Origin: Opitutia bacterium
Lineage (GTDB): Bacteria; Verrucomicrobiota; Verrucomicrobiia; Opitutales; Opitutaceae
Direction of reading: 5' to 3'
Length of the DNA stretch: 64,000 nt
NCBI GenBank assembly: GCA_947474365.1
Contig: CANJIU010000032.1
Location: 1-64,000, forward strand
In this document: one piece after another, positions 25,758 to 35,400 of the stretch
Layout of the letters: every line of letters starts with the position of its first letter
Position numbering within the stretch: position 1 is the first letter of the stretch
Notes under the pieces: generated by a model
What the model was told of the DNA's origin: nothing
Databases searched by the model: none
What the model saw: only the letters and a program-made list of their open reading frames with translations
Program-made: the position numbers and the translations under genes

Positions 25758-27233
25758 ATGGATCAGCTGTGGATTTTCCTGGGCCGCCTGCATCCGATCG
25801 CGGTGCACCTGCCGATCGGGATTTTTTTACTGCTCGCACTCGTTGAGCTGGCGGACCGGGTGGCTCCGCCGGCCCGCCTGGGCCCCGGATTACGGACCCT
25901 GGTGCTCTCGGTCGGCCTGGGCGCTGCACTGACGGCGGCGCTGTGCGGGTGGTTGCTTGCGGCCGACGGCAGTTATGATGTCACGCTGCTCGACCGCCAC
26001 CGGTGGCTCGGCCTCTCGTTTTCACTGCTCACCGCGCTGCTGTTCGCCGTGCGGCGGTGGCCGCGACTCTACGCGTCCACGTTGTTCGCCACGATCATCC
26101 TGCTCGGCGCGGCGGGCCACATCGGCGGCGCCCTGACCCACGGGGAAAATTATCTTCGCCCCACGGTCGCGACGTCACGACGATCCGTGTCGCCGGATCC
26201 CATGCAGGCGCTGGTCTTCGAACACGTCGTTCAGCCCATTTTCGAACAACGCTGCATCGCCTGCCACGGCCCGACCAAGAGCAACGGTGATCTGCGCCTT
26301 GATTCTCACACCCAGCTCGCGAAGGGCGGAAAGACGGGCCCGGCGATCAAGGCCGGTGAGGCCGACGCAAGTTTGCTCGTTCGCCGCGCGCATCTTCCGC
26401 TCGACGCCAAGGGGCACATGCCGCCGCGTGGAAAGCCGCAGCTCACCGACGATGAGGTCGCGCTCCTGGTCTGGTGGATCGAAGCGGGTGCACCGGCCGG
26501 CAAACGCGTCGCCGAGCTCAGCCCGCCGCCCGCTATCGCAGAGCTTGTGGCGTCGTATCTCGGCGTGCCACGCCCGCCGCCTCCGGATCGGGCGGCAATG
26601 CTCGCGACTGCCGAGCGCCTGGAACGGAAGCTCGGCATCCTCATCCGTCCGCTCACGGCTGAAGGGCCCTGGCTGGCGGCCAACGCCCGGCTGCAATTCG
26701 CCCAGTTTGGCGACGCCGAGCTGGCCGAACTCGCACCGATCTCGGCCGCACTCCACTGGCTCGATCTGGGTGAAACCGCCGTAACGGACGCCGGGCTTGC
26801 GGCACTCGGCGCCATGAAGAACCTCCGCCGGCTCCAACTCGACCGCACCGCGCTGACGGACGCGGGGCTCACCCGGCTCTCGGGACTGACACAATTGGAG
26901 CTGCTCAATCTCCACACCACCCAGGTGACGGATATCGGTCTCATGGCGCTGGGGGGGCTGCCGCGGCTGCGCACACTTTATCTCTGGAACACTCGCATGA
27001 CACCCGAGGCCGTGGCGAAATTTGGCGCGCAGCAGACTAACCGACGTGCCATTGCGCGATGGGAGGCCGAGATCAGCGCCCTTGGCGCCCGAATCCGATC
27101 CGAGCAATTCTCCGCCAACTTCGGTGAAGCACTCGCAAGCCCCCCCGCCATGCCCGGGCCGCCACCGCCCACCAAGCCGGTTCCGGCATCAAATTCATCC
27201 AAGGCCGCCCCAAAGGTCCGGCCTGACCTTTAG
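25758..27233 (+). CDS. DUF2231 membrane - cytochrome c (PSCyt1) - leucine-rich-repeat fusion protein
   Basis: 491 residues. The first 130 residues hold about four transmembrane segments with the DUF2231 pattern (LGRLHPIAVHLPIGIFLLL with conserved His, and GAAGHIGGALTHG). Then a Planctomycete-type cytochrome c domain follows with CIACH at 166-170 and a Met ligand in HMPPRG, then a small LRR set (about 315-430: ALHWLDLGETAVTDAGL, LRRLQLDRTALTDAGL, LELLNLHTTQVTDIGL, repeats of about 24 residues), and a Pro-rich tail. The membrane domain may pass electrons between quinol and the cytochrome/DUF1549 partner; this is inference. It is the last gene of the receptor 2 operon. Confidence 0.85.
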   Translation: MDQLWIFLGRLHPIAVHLPIGIFLLLALVELADRVAPPARLGPGLRTLVLSVGLGAALTAALCGWLLAADGSYDVTLLDRHRWLGLSFSLLTALLFAVRRWPRLYASTLFATIILLGAAGHIGGALTHGENYLRPTVATSRRSVSPDPMQALVFEHVVQPIFEQRCIACHGPTKSNGDLRLDSHTQLAKGGKTGPAIKAGEADASLLVRRAHLPLDAKGHMPPRGKPQLTDDEVALLVWWIEAGAPAGKRVAELSPPPAIAELVASYLGVPRPPPPDRAAMLATAERLERKLGILIRPLTAEGPWLAANARLQFAQFGDAELAELAPISAALHWLDLGETAVTDAGLAALGAMKNLRRLQLDRTALTDAGLTRLSGLTQLELLNLHTTQVTDIGLMALGGLPRLRTLYLWNTRMTPEAVAKFGAQQTNRRAIARWEAEISALGARIRSEQFSANFGEALASPPAMPGPPPPTKPVPASNSSKAAPKVRPDL

Positions 27234-27294
27234 ATGCGGTCCGCCTCCGGCCGCGGAAGTCACCTGCGAGACCTGTCCCAACCCACCGCCACGG

Positions 27295-27358
27295 GAGGAA
27301 AATCCTGAGTCCGGGCGCTGAGGTTTTGCAGTGACGGCATTCCCCTTTGTGGTAGCGT
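27295..27358 (+). promoter_or_regulatory. Composite XylR-type operator/promoter, copy F (sulfatase operon)
   Basis: GAGGAAAATCCTGAGTC at 27295-27311, a 16-base gap, GCAGTGACG at 27328-27336, a 16-base spacer and TAGCGT at 27353-27358. It is the most diverged copy in the 5' half-site and -10, so it may be the weakest promoter, but the spacing is identical to the others. Confidence 0.72.
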
Positions 27359-27442
27359 CATGGTTGGAAAATCGGTCGCCGTGTCGTCACCGGCCTGCCC
27401 TTGGACCGCGGAACGTACCCCTACCGTCAGTAAAACCCTTTC

Positions 27443-28915
27443 ATGACACCTTCCCACGCAGGACGAAAACAATCGCGCCCGTTGCCTCATTTTTTCCGCC
27501 TGGGTCTGTTGGTCGTTTTGATCGCCGGCGCACAGTCCGCCGGCGGCGCCGAGGCGACGCCACCGAACATCGTGGTCATCCTCACCGACGATCAGGGCTA
27601 CGGGGACGTCGGCGTGTACGGGGCGAAGGGCTTTGCGACGCCACGGCTCGACCGCATGGCGAAGGAAGGAATGAAATTCACCCAATTTTACGCGGGCGCC
27701 GCCGCCTGCTCCGCGTCGCGCGCGTCACTGCTCACGGGTTGCTATGCGCAGCGGATCAGCATTCCCGCGGTGATTGGGGACAAGAGCGGCGTCGGGCTGC
27801 ATGCCTCCGAGATCACGATCGCCGGCATGCTGAAAGCACGGGGCTATGCCACCGCCATCGTGGGAAAATGGCATCTGGGCCAGCATCCTTCGATGCTGCC
27901 GTTGCGGCGCGGGTTCGACGAGTTCCTCGGCACGCCGTATTCGAACGACACGGGGCCTGACATGAGCGAGGCGGCCCGGATCTCCGGGCGGACGGGCCTC
28001 CCGATGTACGAGGGAGAAAAGGTCATCGAGACCAATCCCGATCAGCGGTATCTGACGCGGCGTTACACGGAGCGCGCGGTCGACTTCATCGCCCGGAACA
28101 AGCAGCGGCCGTTCTTTCTCTATCTTGCGCACAACATGCCGCACACGCCGCTGTTCGTCAGCGAACGCTTCAAGGGCACGACCGCGCGCGGCCTCTATGG
28201 GGATGTGATCGCGGAGATCGACTGGTCGGTGGGCCAGGTCCTGGATGCGTTGCGGGAAAATGGTCTCGATGAGCGGACGCTGGTCGTGTTTACGTCGGAC
28301 AACGGACCGTGGCGTATTTTTGGCGACCACGGTGGGTCGGCGGAGCCCCTTCGCGGCGGGAAGAAGCAGACGTTTGATGGCGGCATGCGTGTGCCCTGCC
28401 TCATGCGCTGGCCGGGGCACATCCCGGCCGGAGGCAGCTGCAACGAGCTGGTGGCCAGTTTCGATCTCCTGCCGACGATTGCAAAACTCACCGGCGGCGC
28501 CTTGCCGGAGCGGCGCATCGACGGCTTGGACATCAGCCCGCTGATCCTCGGCCGTGACGGCGCGAAATCGCCGCACGCGTGTTTTTATTTTTACTGGCAG
28601 CGCGAACTCCGCGCCGTGCGGCAGGGGAAATGGAAGCTGCAGTTCCCCCACGTTGACCGCGAGACGCCGGATCCAAAGCAGTCCGGCAACGGTGGTCGTC
28701 GCGGCGGCACGATGAGCGTCGAACAGCCGATGGCCCTCTACAACCTCGACGACGACGTGCACGAAGCCACCGACGTGGCCCCGGCGTTCCCGCAAGTCGT
28801 CGCAACCCTGACCGCCTTCGCCGATTTGGCGCGAAAGGATCTGGGTGACAGCCTGCAGAACAAAGAGGGGGAAAACGTCCGGCCCTCTGCGGTGATCAAG
28901 TCGGCAACCAAGTAG
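27443..28915 (+). CDS. Exported type I sulfatase
   Basis: 490 residues with a signal peptide (about 15-36, FFRLGLLVVLIAGAQSAGGA). The formylglycine motif is C89-S-A-S-R93 followed by ASLLTG, matching C-x-(P/A)-S-R, so Cys type requiring a formylglycine-generating enzyme. Metal ligands are D49-D50 (LTDDQGYGD) and the SDNGPW motif at about 284-289; HNMPHTPL and KWHLG are typical arylsulfatase segments. It removes sulfate esters from a carbohydrate in the periplasm or outside the cell. The linked receptor (29002) and operator copy F suggest that the polysaccharide used is sulfated. The exact S1 subfamily cannot be told. Confidence 0.93.
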   Translation: MTPSHAGRKQSRPLPHFFRLGLLVVLIAGAQSAGGAEATPPNIVVILTDDQGYGDVGVYGAKGFATPRLDRMAKEGMKFTQFYAGAAACSASRASLLTGCYAQRISIPAVIGDKSGVGLHASEITIAGMLKARGYATAIVGKWHLGQHPSMLPLRRGFDEFLGTPYSNDTGPDMSEAARISGRTGLPMYEGEKVIETNPDQRYLTRRYTERAVDFIARNKQRPFFLYLAHNMPHTPLFVSERFKGTTARGLYGDVIAEIDWSVGQVLDALRENGLDERTLVVFTSDNGPWRIFGDHGGSAEPLRGGKKQTFDGGMRVPCLMRWPGHIPAGGSCNELVASFDLLPTIAKLTGGALPERRIDGLDISPLILGRDGAKSPHACFYFYWQRELRAVRQGKWKLQFPHVDRETPDPKQSGNGGRRGGTMSVEQPMALYNLDDDVHEATDVAPAFPQVVATLTAFADLARKDLGDSLQNKEGENVRPSAVIKSATK

Positions 28916-28945
28916 GGGGCAACCCAGTAGGGCAGCCAAATAGGG
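28904..28945 (+). repeat. Three imperfect 13-14-bp tandem repeats
   Basis: Units at 28904-28917 (GCAACCAAGTAGGG), 28919-28931 (GCAACCCAGTAGG) and 28932-28945 (GCAGCCAAATAGGG), overlapping the sulfatase stop codon and reaching to 57 bases before the receptor start. They could arise by slippage or be a binding array; no function can be assigned. Confidence 0.6.
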
Positions 28946-29001
28946 ACAGGCGAAAATCGCCCACTTCCGAATCTCCGCCCCAGACAGCTTTCCTTATCCC
29001 C

Positions 29002-32000
29002 ATGAAATTCCCCACCCTCCCGATCCGAGTCGCGTTTATCAACCTGTCCCTTCTCGCGGCATCCCAACCGACCCGAGTCGCGGTTATCAACCTGTCCCTT
29101 CTGCTGGTCCAGCCCACGGGCAATGCCGCGGACGCCTCCGTCCGCCCAGCGTCGCAAGCGGCCGGCTCCATCGCGGGGCGCGTGCAAAATGTCGCGACTG
29201 GCCAGTATCTCAACAACGTGCGCGTCGCCGTGAAGGACACCGATCTGGCGGCGTTTACGGACCAGACCGGCACCTACCGACTTTCTGGCGTGCCGAGCGG
29301 ACCCGTGGTCATGGAGGTCTTCTTTACCGGCCTGGACGCCCAGCAGGTGCCCGTCACGGTTCGGGCCGGCGAAACGCTGAATCAGGATTTCAATCTCACG
29401 AGTGCGGCGCGGTACGGCGCGGATGCTTCGGGTACGGTGAAGCTCGATTCGTTCGTCGTCGCCACCTCGCGCGAGACCGACGGCACGGCCATCGCGATCA
29501 ACGAGCAGCGCTTTTCCGCCAACATCAAGAACGTGGTCGCGGCGGATGCGATGGGCGACATCATGGACGGCAACGTCGGCGAGTTCCTGAAGTTCATGCC
29601 CGGGATCACGGCGGAGTATGACCGGGATTCGGGTGGTTCGGTCTCTTCAGTCTCGGTGCGAGGATTTCCGACCACGATGGCGGTCGTATCGGGTGATGGA
29701 TTGCAGATGGCCAGCACCGGAAACACGGTGGGGACGTCGCGGGTGTTCCAGTTCACCCAGGTGTCGATCAACAACATTTCGCGGCTGGAGGTGACCAAGG
29801 TGCCGACACCCTCGAACCCGGCCGACTCGATGGCGGGCTCGATCGACATGGTGAGCAAGAGCGCCTTTGAGCGGAAGAGCGCCCAATTGCGCTATTCGTT
29901 CGGCGTGTCGGGCAACCCCAAGACGATGAGTCTGCAGAAGGTGCCGCACATCACCGATGAACGCCTGTACAAGGTGCTGCCGAGTTTCACGTTTGATTAC
30001 ACCCTGCCGGTGACGAAAAATTTCGGCCTCGTGCTGACGGGCCAGAGCCAGAACCGGTTCATCGAGATGGAGTGGGTGCCGCGCACGTTCAACGCCACCG
30101 CGGCGGGCACCGGCGCCACGTTCGCCCGGCCGTACCTGCAATCCTTCCAACTCATCGGGGTGCCGCGGCGGAACGAGCGCAACGCCGCCGGGATCAAGGC
30201 GGACTGGCGGGTCACGCCGAACGGAGTGCTTTCCTTCAATGTCGAGCGCACCCGCTGGGTTTCCGAACGCGCCAACGTCTCCATCACCCTCTCGCCCGGT
30301 ACGAACGCTGTCCCCACCGTCGCCGGCGGCGTGCCGCTAACCTTTGGAGAGGATTTCGTGTCCGGGGCGACCGGGCGCGGGTCGATCAACCTGGCCAACG
30401 GCGGCGCCGGCGTCCACCTGCCGCTCGACACGAAGGTGGCGAGCGTGCGCTACCGCCACGACGACGGCAACTGGCGGGTGGTGGCCGCGCTCGGCGGCTC
30501 GAATTCAGCCGGCGGATACAATGACGTCCGCTACGGGCGTTTCCGCAGCCTCGACATTGTCAGCCGCGCGCCGGTGCGGGTGAACTTTGCGAAAATCGAC
30601 GATGTGCGGCCGCAATCGATCCAGGTTTTCGACGCCAACGGACGGGAATTCGATCTCAACAATTTCGACAACTACCAGCTGAACGGCGCCACCTCGCAGC
30701 AGCGCATGGTGGTGGACCGCCTGACCAATGCCCGGCTGGATGTGCGCAAGAGCCTGCCGGCGCTGCCGTTTCCCGCCGCGGTTCAGGTCGGCGGGTTGCG
30801 TCGGGTGCAGGTGCGCGACGCACGCCGGGAAAACGTCTCCTGGACCTACAACGGCCCGGACGGGAATCCCGCCACGCCGGACGCACCCACGCCGTATCGG
30901 ATGGTAAACTACGTCAACCAGGAGGAGAATTTCGGTTTCCGCAACATGCCATGGGTGTCGACCTTCAAGGCGTGGCAGGCCTATGAGGCGAATCCGGCGC
31001 TGTTCAGCAAGACCCCGGCCCAGCAGACGGCGGAGGAGCTTTTCCGCGTGAACAATTCCGAATGGCTGCGGGAGGCCGTCTCGGCCGGCTACGCCCAGAC
31101 CGAGTTCAGCCTTTTTCACCATCGGCTCAAGGTGCTGACCGGCGTGCGCTACGAAAAAACCGACGCGAACGGCCAGGGGGTCCGCTACGATCCCAACGCG
31201 GCCTTTGCCCGCGGCCCGGACGGGAACTTCACCCACACGGCTGCGGGGGTGAAGATTCGGAAGCCGGAGGCGGGCGCCGCGGGATCGTTGCAGGAACTGG
31301 CCGTTACGCGGCAGGAGCGCGGTTTCAAGGCGTCGAATTCCTACGACGGCACTTATCCGAGCGTGCATCTCACGTATCAGATCCGGGAGAACCTGCTGGC
31401 GCGCGCGGCGTACGCGAAGACGTATGGCCGGCCCGACTTCGTGAACATCGTGCCGAACGCGACGATCGATGAGACCGATTTCAACGACAACATTCCCGAT
31501 CCCGGCGGCATCCCCGGCCGGATTACCAGCCGCAACACCGGACTGCGGCCGTGGACGGCGGACAATTTTGACCTGTCCCTCGAATACTACACGGAGCAGG
31601 GCGGGCTGCTCAGTGCCGGAGTGTTTCGCAAGGACATCCGGGATTTTTTCGGCGCCGCGGTGAAAATCGCGACGGCGGCCGACCTTGAGTTGCTCGGGCT
31701 GGATCCGCGCTATTTGGGCTGGCAGGTATCGACCACGTTCAATCAGCCGGGGACGGCGCGGGTCAGCGGAGTGGAGTTCAACGTCCGGCAGTCGTTGCGG
31801 GCGCTCGGCGGTTGGGGAAAGCATTTCCAAGCCTTTGCCAATGCCACCAAGCTCACGTTGGCGGGCGACCGGGACACTGATTTTAGCGGCTTCATCCCGA
31901 AGAGTGCCAACTGGGGCGTCGATTTCAGCCGAAAGCCCTTCACGGTGATGCTCAAGTGGAATCATCGGGGCCTGCAGCGGCTGGCGCGGGTCGCCGCTCT

Positions 32001-32223
32001 GGGGGCGGACGCCTATGAGTATTCCAAGTCGCGCACCCGCCTCGATGTAAACATCGACTACCAGCTCCGACCGAATCTGTTCCTGTACCTGAGCGGCCAG
32101 AATGTCTTTGACGTACCAGAAACCCTGTTACGCTACGGGTCGGAGACACCCGGCTACGCGAGGGTTTCACAGGTGCTGACGACCGGCGTGCAGTTGAGTT
32201 TTGGCGTGAAGGGTTCCTTCTGA
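29002..32223 (+). CDS. TonB-dependent receptor with carboxypeptidase-regulatory-like domain (receptor 4)
   Basis: 1073 residues, paralogous over its whole length to the receptor at 4881-8024. The regulatory-like domain is at about 52-135 (AGSIAGRVQNVATGQYLNN), the plug with DGNVGEFLKFMPGITAEY and ADSMAGSIDMVSKSAFE at about 190-290, and the barrel ends SFGVKGSF. The N-terminal 35 residues are odd: a 16-residue block RVAFINLSLLAASQPT is repeated as RVAVINLSLL, encoded by two nearly identical 30-bp DNA stretches, and this duplicated block serves as the signal sequence. The gene follows the sulfatase by 86 bases and is probably co-transcribed from promoter copy F. The ligand is likely a sulfated oligosaccharide (inference). 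Confidence 0.91.
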   Translation: MKFPTLPIRVAFINLSLLAASQPTRVAVINLSLLLVQPTGNAADASVRPASQAAGSIAGRVQNVATGQYLNNVRVAVKDTDLAAFTDQTGTYRLSGVPSGPVVMEVFFTGLDAQQVPVTVRAGETLNQDFNLTSAARYGADASGTVKLDSFVVATSRETDGTAIAINEQRFSANIKNVVAADAMGDIMDGNVGEFLKFMPGITAEYDRDSGGSVSSVSVRGFPTTMAVVSGDGLQMASTGNTVGTSRVFQFTQVSINNISRLEVTKVPTPSNPADSMAGSIDMVSKSAFERKSAQLRYSFGVSGNPKTMSLQKVPHITDERLYKVLPSFTFDYTLPVTKNFGLVLTGQSQNRFIEMEWVPRTFNATAAGTGATFARPYLQSFQLIGVPRRNERNAAGIKADWRVTPNGVLSFNVERTRWVSERANVSITLSPGTNAVPTVAGGVPLTFGEDFVSGATGRGSINLANGGAGVHLPLDTKVASVRYRHDDGNWRVVAALGGSNSAGGYNDVRYGRFRSLDIVSRAPVRVNFAKIDDVRPQSIQVFDANGREFDLNNFDNYQLNGATSQQRMVVDRLTNARLDVRKSLPALPFPAAVQVGGLRRVQVRDARRENVSWTYNGPDGNPATPDAPTPYRMVNYVNQEENFGFRNMPWVSTFKAWQAYEANPALFSKTPAQQTAEELFRVNNSEWLREAVSAGYAQTEFSLFHHRLKVLTGVRYEKTDANGQGVRYDPNAAFARGPDGNFTHTAAGVKIRKPEAGAAGSLQELAVTRQERGFKASNSYDGTYPSVHLTYQIRENLLARAAYAKTYGRPDFVNIVPNATIDETDFNDNIPDPGGIPGRITSRNTGLRPWTADNFDLSLEYYTEQGGLLSAGVFRKDIRDFFGAAVKIATAADLELLGLDPRYLGWQVSTTFNQPGTARVSGVEFNVRQSLRALGGWGKHFQAFANATKLTLAGDRDTDFSGFIPKSANWGVDFSRKPFTVMLKWNHRGLQRLARVAALGADAYEYSKSRTRLDVNIDYQLRPNLFLYLSGQNVFDVPETLLRYGSETPGYARVSQVLTTGVQLSFGVKGSF
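29025..29102 (+). repeat. Two 30-bp direct repeats within the receptor 4 signal-peptide region
   Basis: Copies at 29025-29054 and 29073-29102 differ at one base (CGCGTTTATC versus CGCGGTTATC), offset 48 bp, in frame. The core ATCAACCTGTCCCTT looks like a dispersed short repeat rather than coding sequence; its complement core GGGACAGG also occurs at 28943-28950 just upstream. Confidence 0.7.
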
Positions 32224-32268
32224 ACCGACGTCGCGCCCGCGCGGCCATCCGGCGCCCGCGGGACCGGT

Positions 32269-32332
32269 GACGAAATTCCTGAGGTCCGGCGCATCAAAAC
32301 CGCAGTGACGGCCCCGTCGGAGTCGCTATGAT
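32269..32332 (+). promoter_or_regulatory. Composite XylR-type operator/promoter, copy E (TonB receptor 3 operon)
   Basis: GACGAAATTCCTGAGGT at 32269-32285, a 16-base gap, GCAGTGACG at 32302-32310, a 16-base spacer and TATGAT at 32327-32332. The half-site offset is 22 bp. The longest in-frame start of the next gene (32328) lies inside this -10, so translation must begin further downstream. Confidence 0.85.
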
Positions 32333-32411
32333 GCGGGCGACACGGATGATTTCCCACGGGAGAATCTCGTCTCACCCACCGCCTGTGCAGGCAAATATCG
32401 TACATTTCAAC

Positions 32412-35400
32412 GTGAACCCTTCCGCCGACCGCTTGCACCGATCGCGGGGCGCGCCACTACGCCGCGCGCGGACGCTCCTTGTCACGGCCTTGATTTCCGC
32501 CGCCCCGGCCGCCTTTGCCCAGAGCGACTCCACTGCGGGCGCCACCGGGGACAGCGCGGCCACACTCAATCCCTTCGTCGTCAACGTGGACAAGGACCAC
32601 GGTTTCGTTGCCGCCAGTTCCCTCGCAGGTGGAAGGTTGGCCGGAAACCTGCGCGATACGCCGGTGGCGTACTCGGTACTGACGCGTGATTTCATCGAGG
32701 CGCTCCAGCTCACGGACGTCACGGAGATGACCCGGTGGTTCACCAATGCCGTCGACCTTCCCGACAACAATTCCTCCTACGACACCGGCACCAGTGTCCG
32801 GCTCTCCGCCCGCGGCGTGACCAGCGAACTGCAGCGGGACTTCTTCCCGGTCAGCTTTAATTTCGACAGCTACAACGTCGAGCGCCTCGACTTGGCGCGG
32901 GGCCCCAACGCGATCCTTTTCGGCGCGGGCGGGGCGGGCGGTACGATCAACAGCGTCACCAAGCGGGCGCGGACGGACCGGAGTCTCTTCGAACTGCGCT
33001 CGGCTTACGCCTCCTGGTCGAACCTGCGCAGCACTCTGGACTACAACCAACCGCTGGGGGCCGGCCTGGCCCTGCGCCTCAACGCCCTCTATCAGGATCG
33101 CGCGGGCTGGCGGGACAACGAAACCGAGCGCCGCCAGGGCGTCACGCTCGCCGCCACGTGGAAGGTGAGCCGCAACATGGAGATTCGCGCGGAGGCCGAG
33201 CGGGGCCGGATGGACAAGGCGGTGGTCGTCACAACCTATCGCGACCAGTTGAGCGCCTGGGACGGCACCACGGTCTTCAACGCCCGGAGCGCGGCCCCCA
33301 GCAACACCACCGGCCTTTCTCCCTATGGAGTCATGGTCATTTTCACTCCGAGCAACGGCCTGGACACCCTCTACAACTATCAGGGCTGGGCCTTCACCCG
33401 CGGGGGAAACGTGTCGGCCACGTTTCCTGCGGGAGGAACCCTGGTCGTCGGCCCGGCGGCCAACATCGCCGACGCGCCCATCAACTACGGGCTCAACGTG
33501 CCGGCCAACCTCTACGCCAACGCCATCCGCGGATCCAATTTTCGCGTGCCGCCGCGGGAGTTCTCACTCTACCCGGACGCCCCGACGTTCGGCGTCACCA
33601 ACAGCAACGCCACGCTCTCGCTGACGCAGCGGTTCGGAGACAGCTTCTTCGTCGAGGCGGCCGGGAATGTCGGAAAAGAAGACACCTACTCTGACATCGG
33701 CATCAGCCGCCAGATGTCCCGGATCTACATCGACGCGAATTCGGTTTTGCCCAGCGGGCGCCCCAATCCGAATTTCAAGGAGCCGTTCACCGAGGCGAAC
33801 AGCTGGCCCTATTTCCAGATGCGCACCCGCCGCAATGTGCGGGGAGCCGCGGGCTACCGGCTGGATGGCACCCGCTGGGGCGACTTCGGTTTCAATGTGC
33901 TCGCCGGGCTCTCGGCGGAGAAATTCGACCGCAATGCCTACCACTATGTGCTGAAGGCCAATGCCGATCCCAGGCTGTGGCCGACGGAATTGCCGATCAA
34001 CTATCGCTACTACCTTTACACGGATCAGGAGCGGCCCTTCGCCAAGCCGGACAGCTGGAACTATGTGAACCCGATCACCAATTCGACCGGCCGCGTGGCG
34101 GCGGGCAACGTCCGGGACTATCAGAACACGGCGTTCAATCAGCTCAACGAAAACGACTATCGCTATGTGCAGACCGCGGTGAATGCGAAGCTGCTGCAGG
34201 GGAAACTCCACCTGCTGGCCGCTGCCCGCCGTGACCAGTTTGAGACCCATCAGGAGTCGATCGTCCTGCAGTTCGACAATCCGGCGAATTGGGATGGCGT
34301 GACGCGAAACCTGAAACCGGCTGCCCCGGCTGATTGGTCGGCGCTCACCTATCAGACTCGCGCTGCCAACGGGACGCCGTTTGGCGGCGCGCTGCCCGCC
34401 GACACGCGGCCCCGCATTGGCAGCGGACTCAGCAGTGGTCAGCGCGATCCCCTGTATGCGAACGATCGGTTTCGCGACGACTATTCGCCACCGGACCAGA
34501 AGGGAACGGTCAACACGGTGAGCCTGGGCGGCGTCTACCACGTGCATCCGCGGCTCAGCGCCTTCGCCAACTATGCGCAGTCGTTCACGCCGCCCAGTGT
34601 GGCGCTCCGAATCGACGGTTCCCTCTTTGTGCCGACGGCCTCCCGGGGCTGGGACTACGGGCTCCGCTTCGCGTCCACCAACGGCGAAATTGTCGCCAAC
34701 CTCACCCGCTACGCGGGCCGGCAGGACAATCGCTCCATCACCAGCACGCCGTTTTCCCAGGCCTTCGTGCAGATCATCCAGGCCAACGCCCTGAACGACC
34801 TGACGCCGGGTGGATTGAACTCCCGGGGCCTGCAGCTCGTTCCCACCGGCTATGTCGACACCGCCGCGGTGAAGACCGAGGGCTGGGAGCTGGAGATCAC
34901 CGCCAACCTCAATCGAAACTGGCGCCTGATGCTCAACGGCGCTCTCCCGCGGGCGTTCCAGGAAAATCCCAACCGGGAGACGATCGCGTACTACGCCAAG
35001 AATGAGGCCGTCCTGAAGCAAATCGTCACCGATGCCGGTGGCACGATCAACGCCAACAATGTCGCGACCTTTAACGCTGTTATTCCACCAGGACAATCTG
35101 CGTCCGAAGGACCCAATGCGGTGGCGGCGTGGAACACGGTGCAGCAGGGATTCGCCTCCCTCGCTTCCGGTCAGAAGCTGAACCGCGTGACGGAAAGCAG
35201 CATGAATCTTTTCACCGACTACAGCTTTCGGGACGGACGGCTGAGGGGCATCCGGCTGGGCGGCGGAGTGAACTACCGCGGACGTGAGGTCATCGGCTCA
35301 CGCGGGGCGGAGACTGTCCGCAATCCGGCGAATCCAACGGCGGCCATCGATGATCCTGCCGTGTCGGCCTACGACATGGTCTATCGCAAGCCCTACGTGT

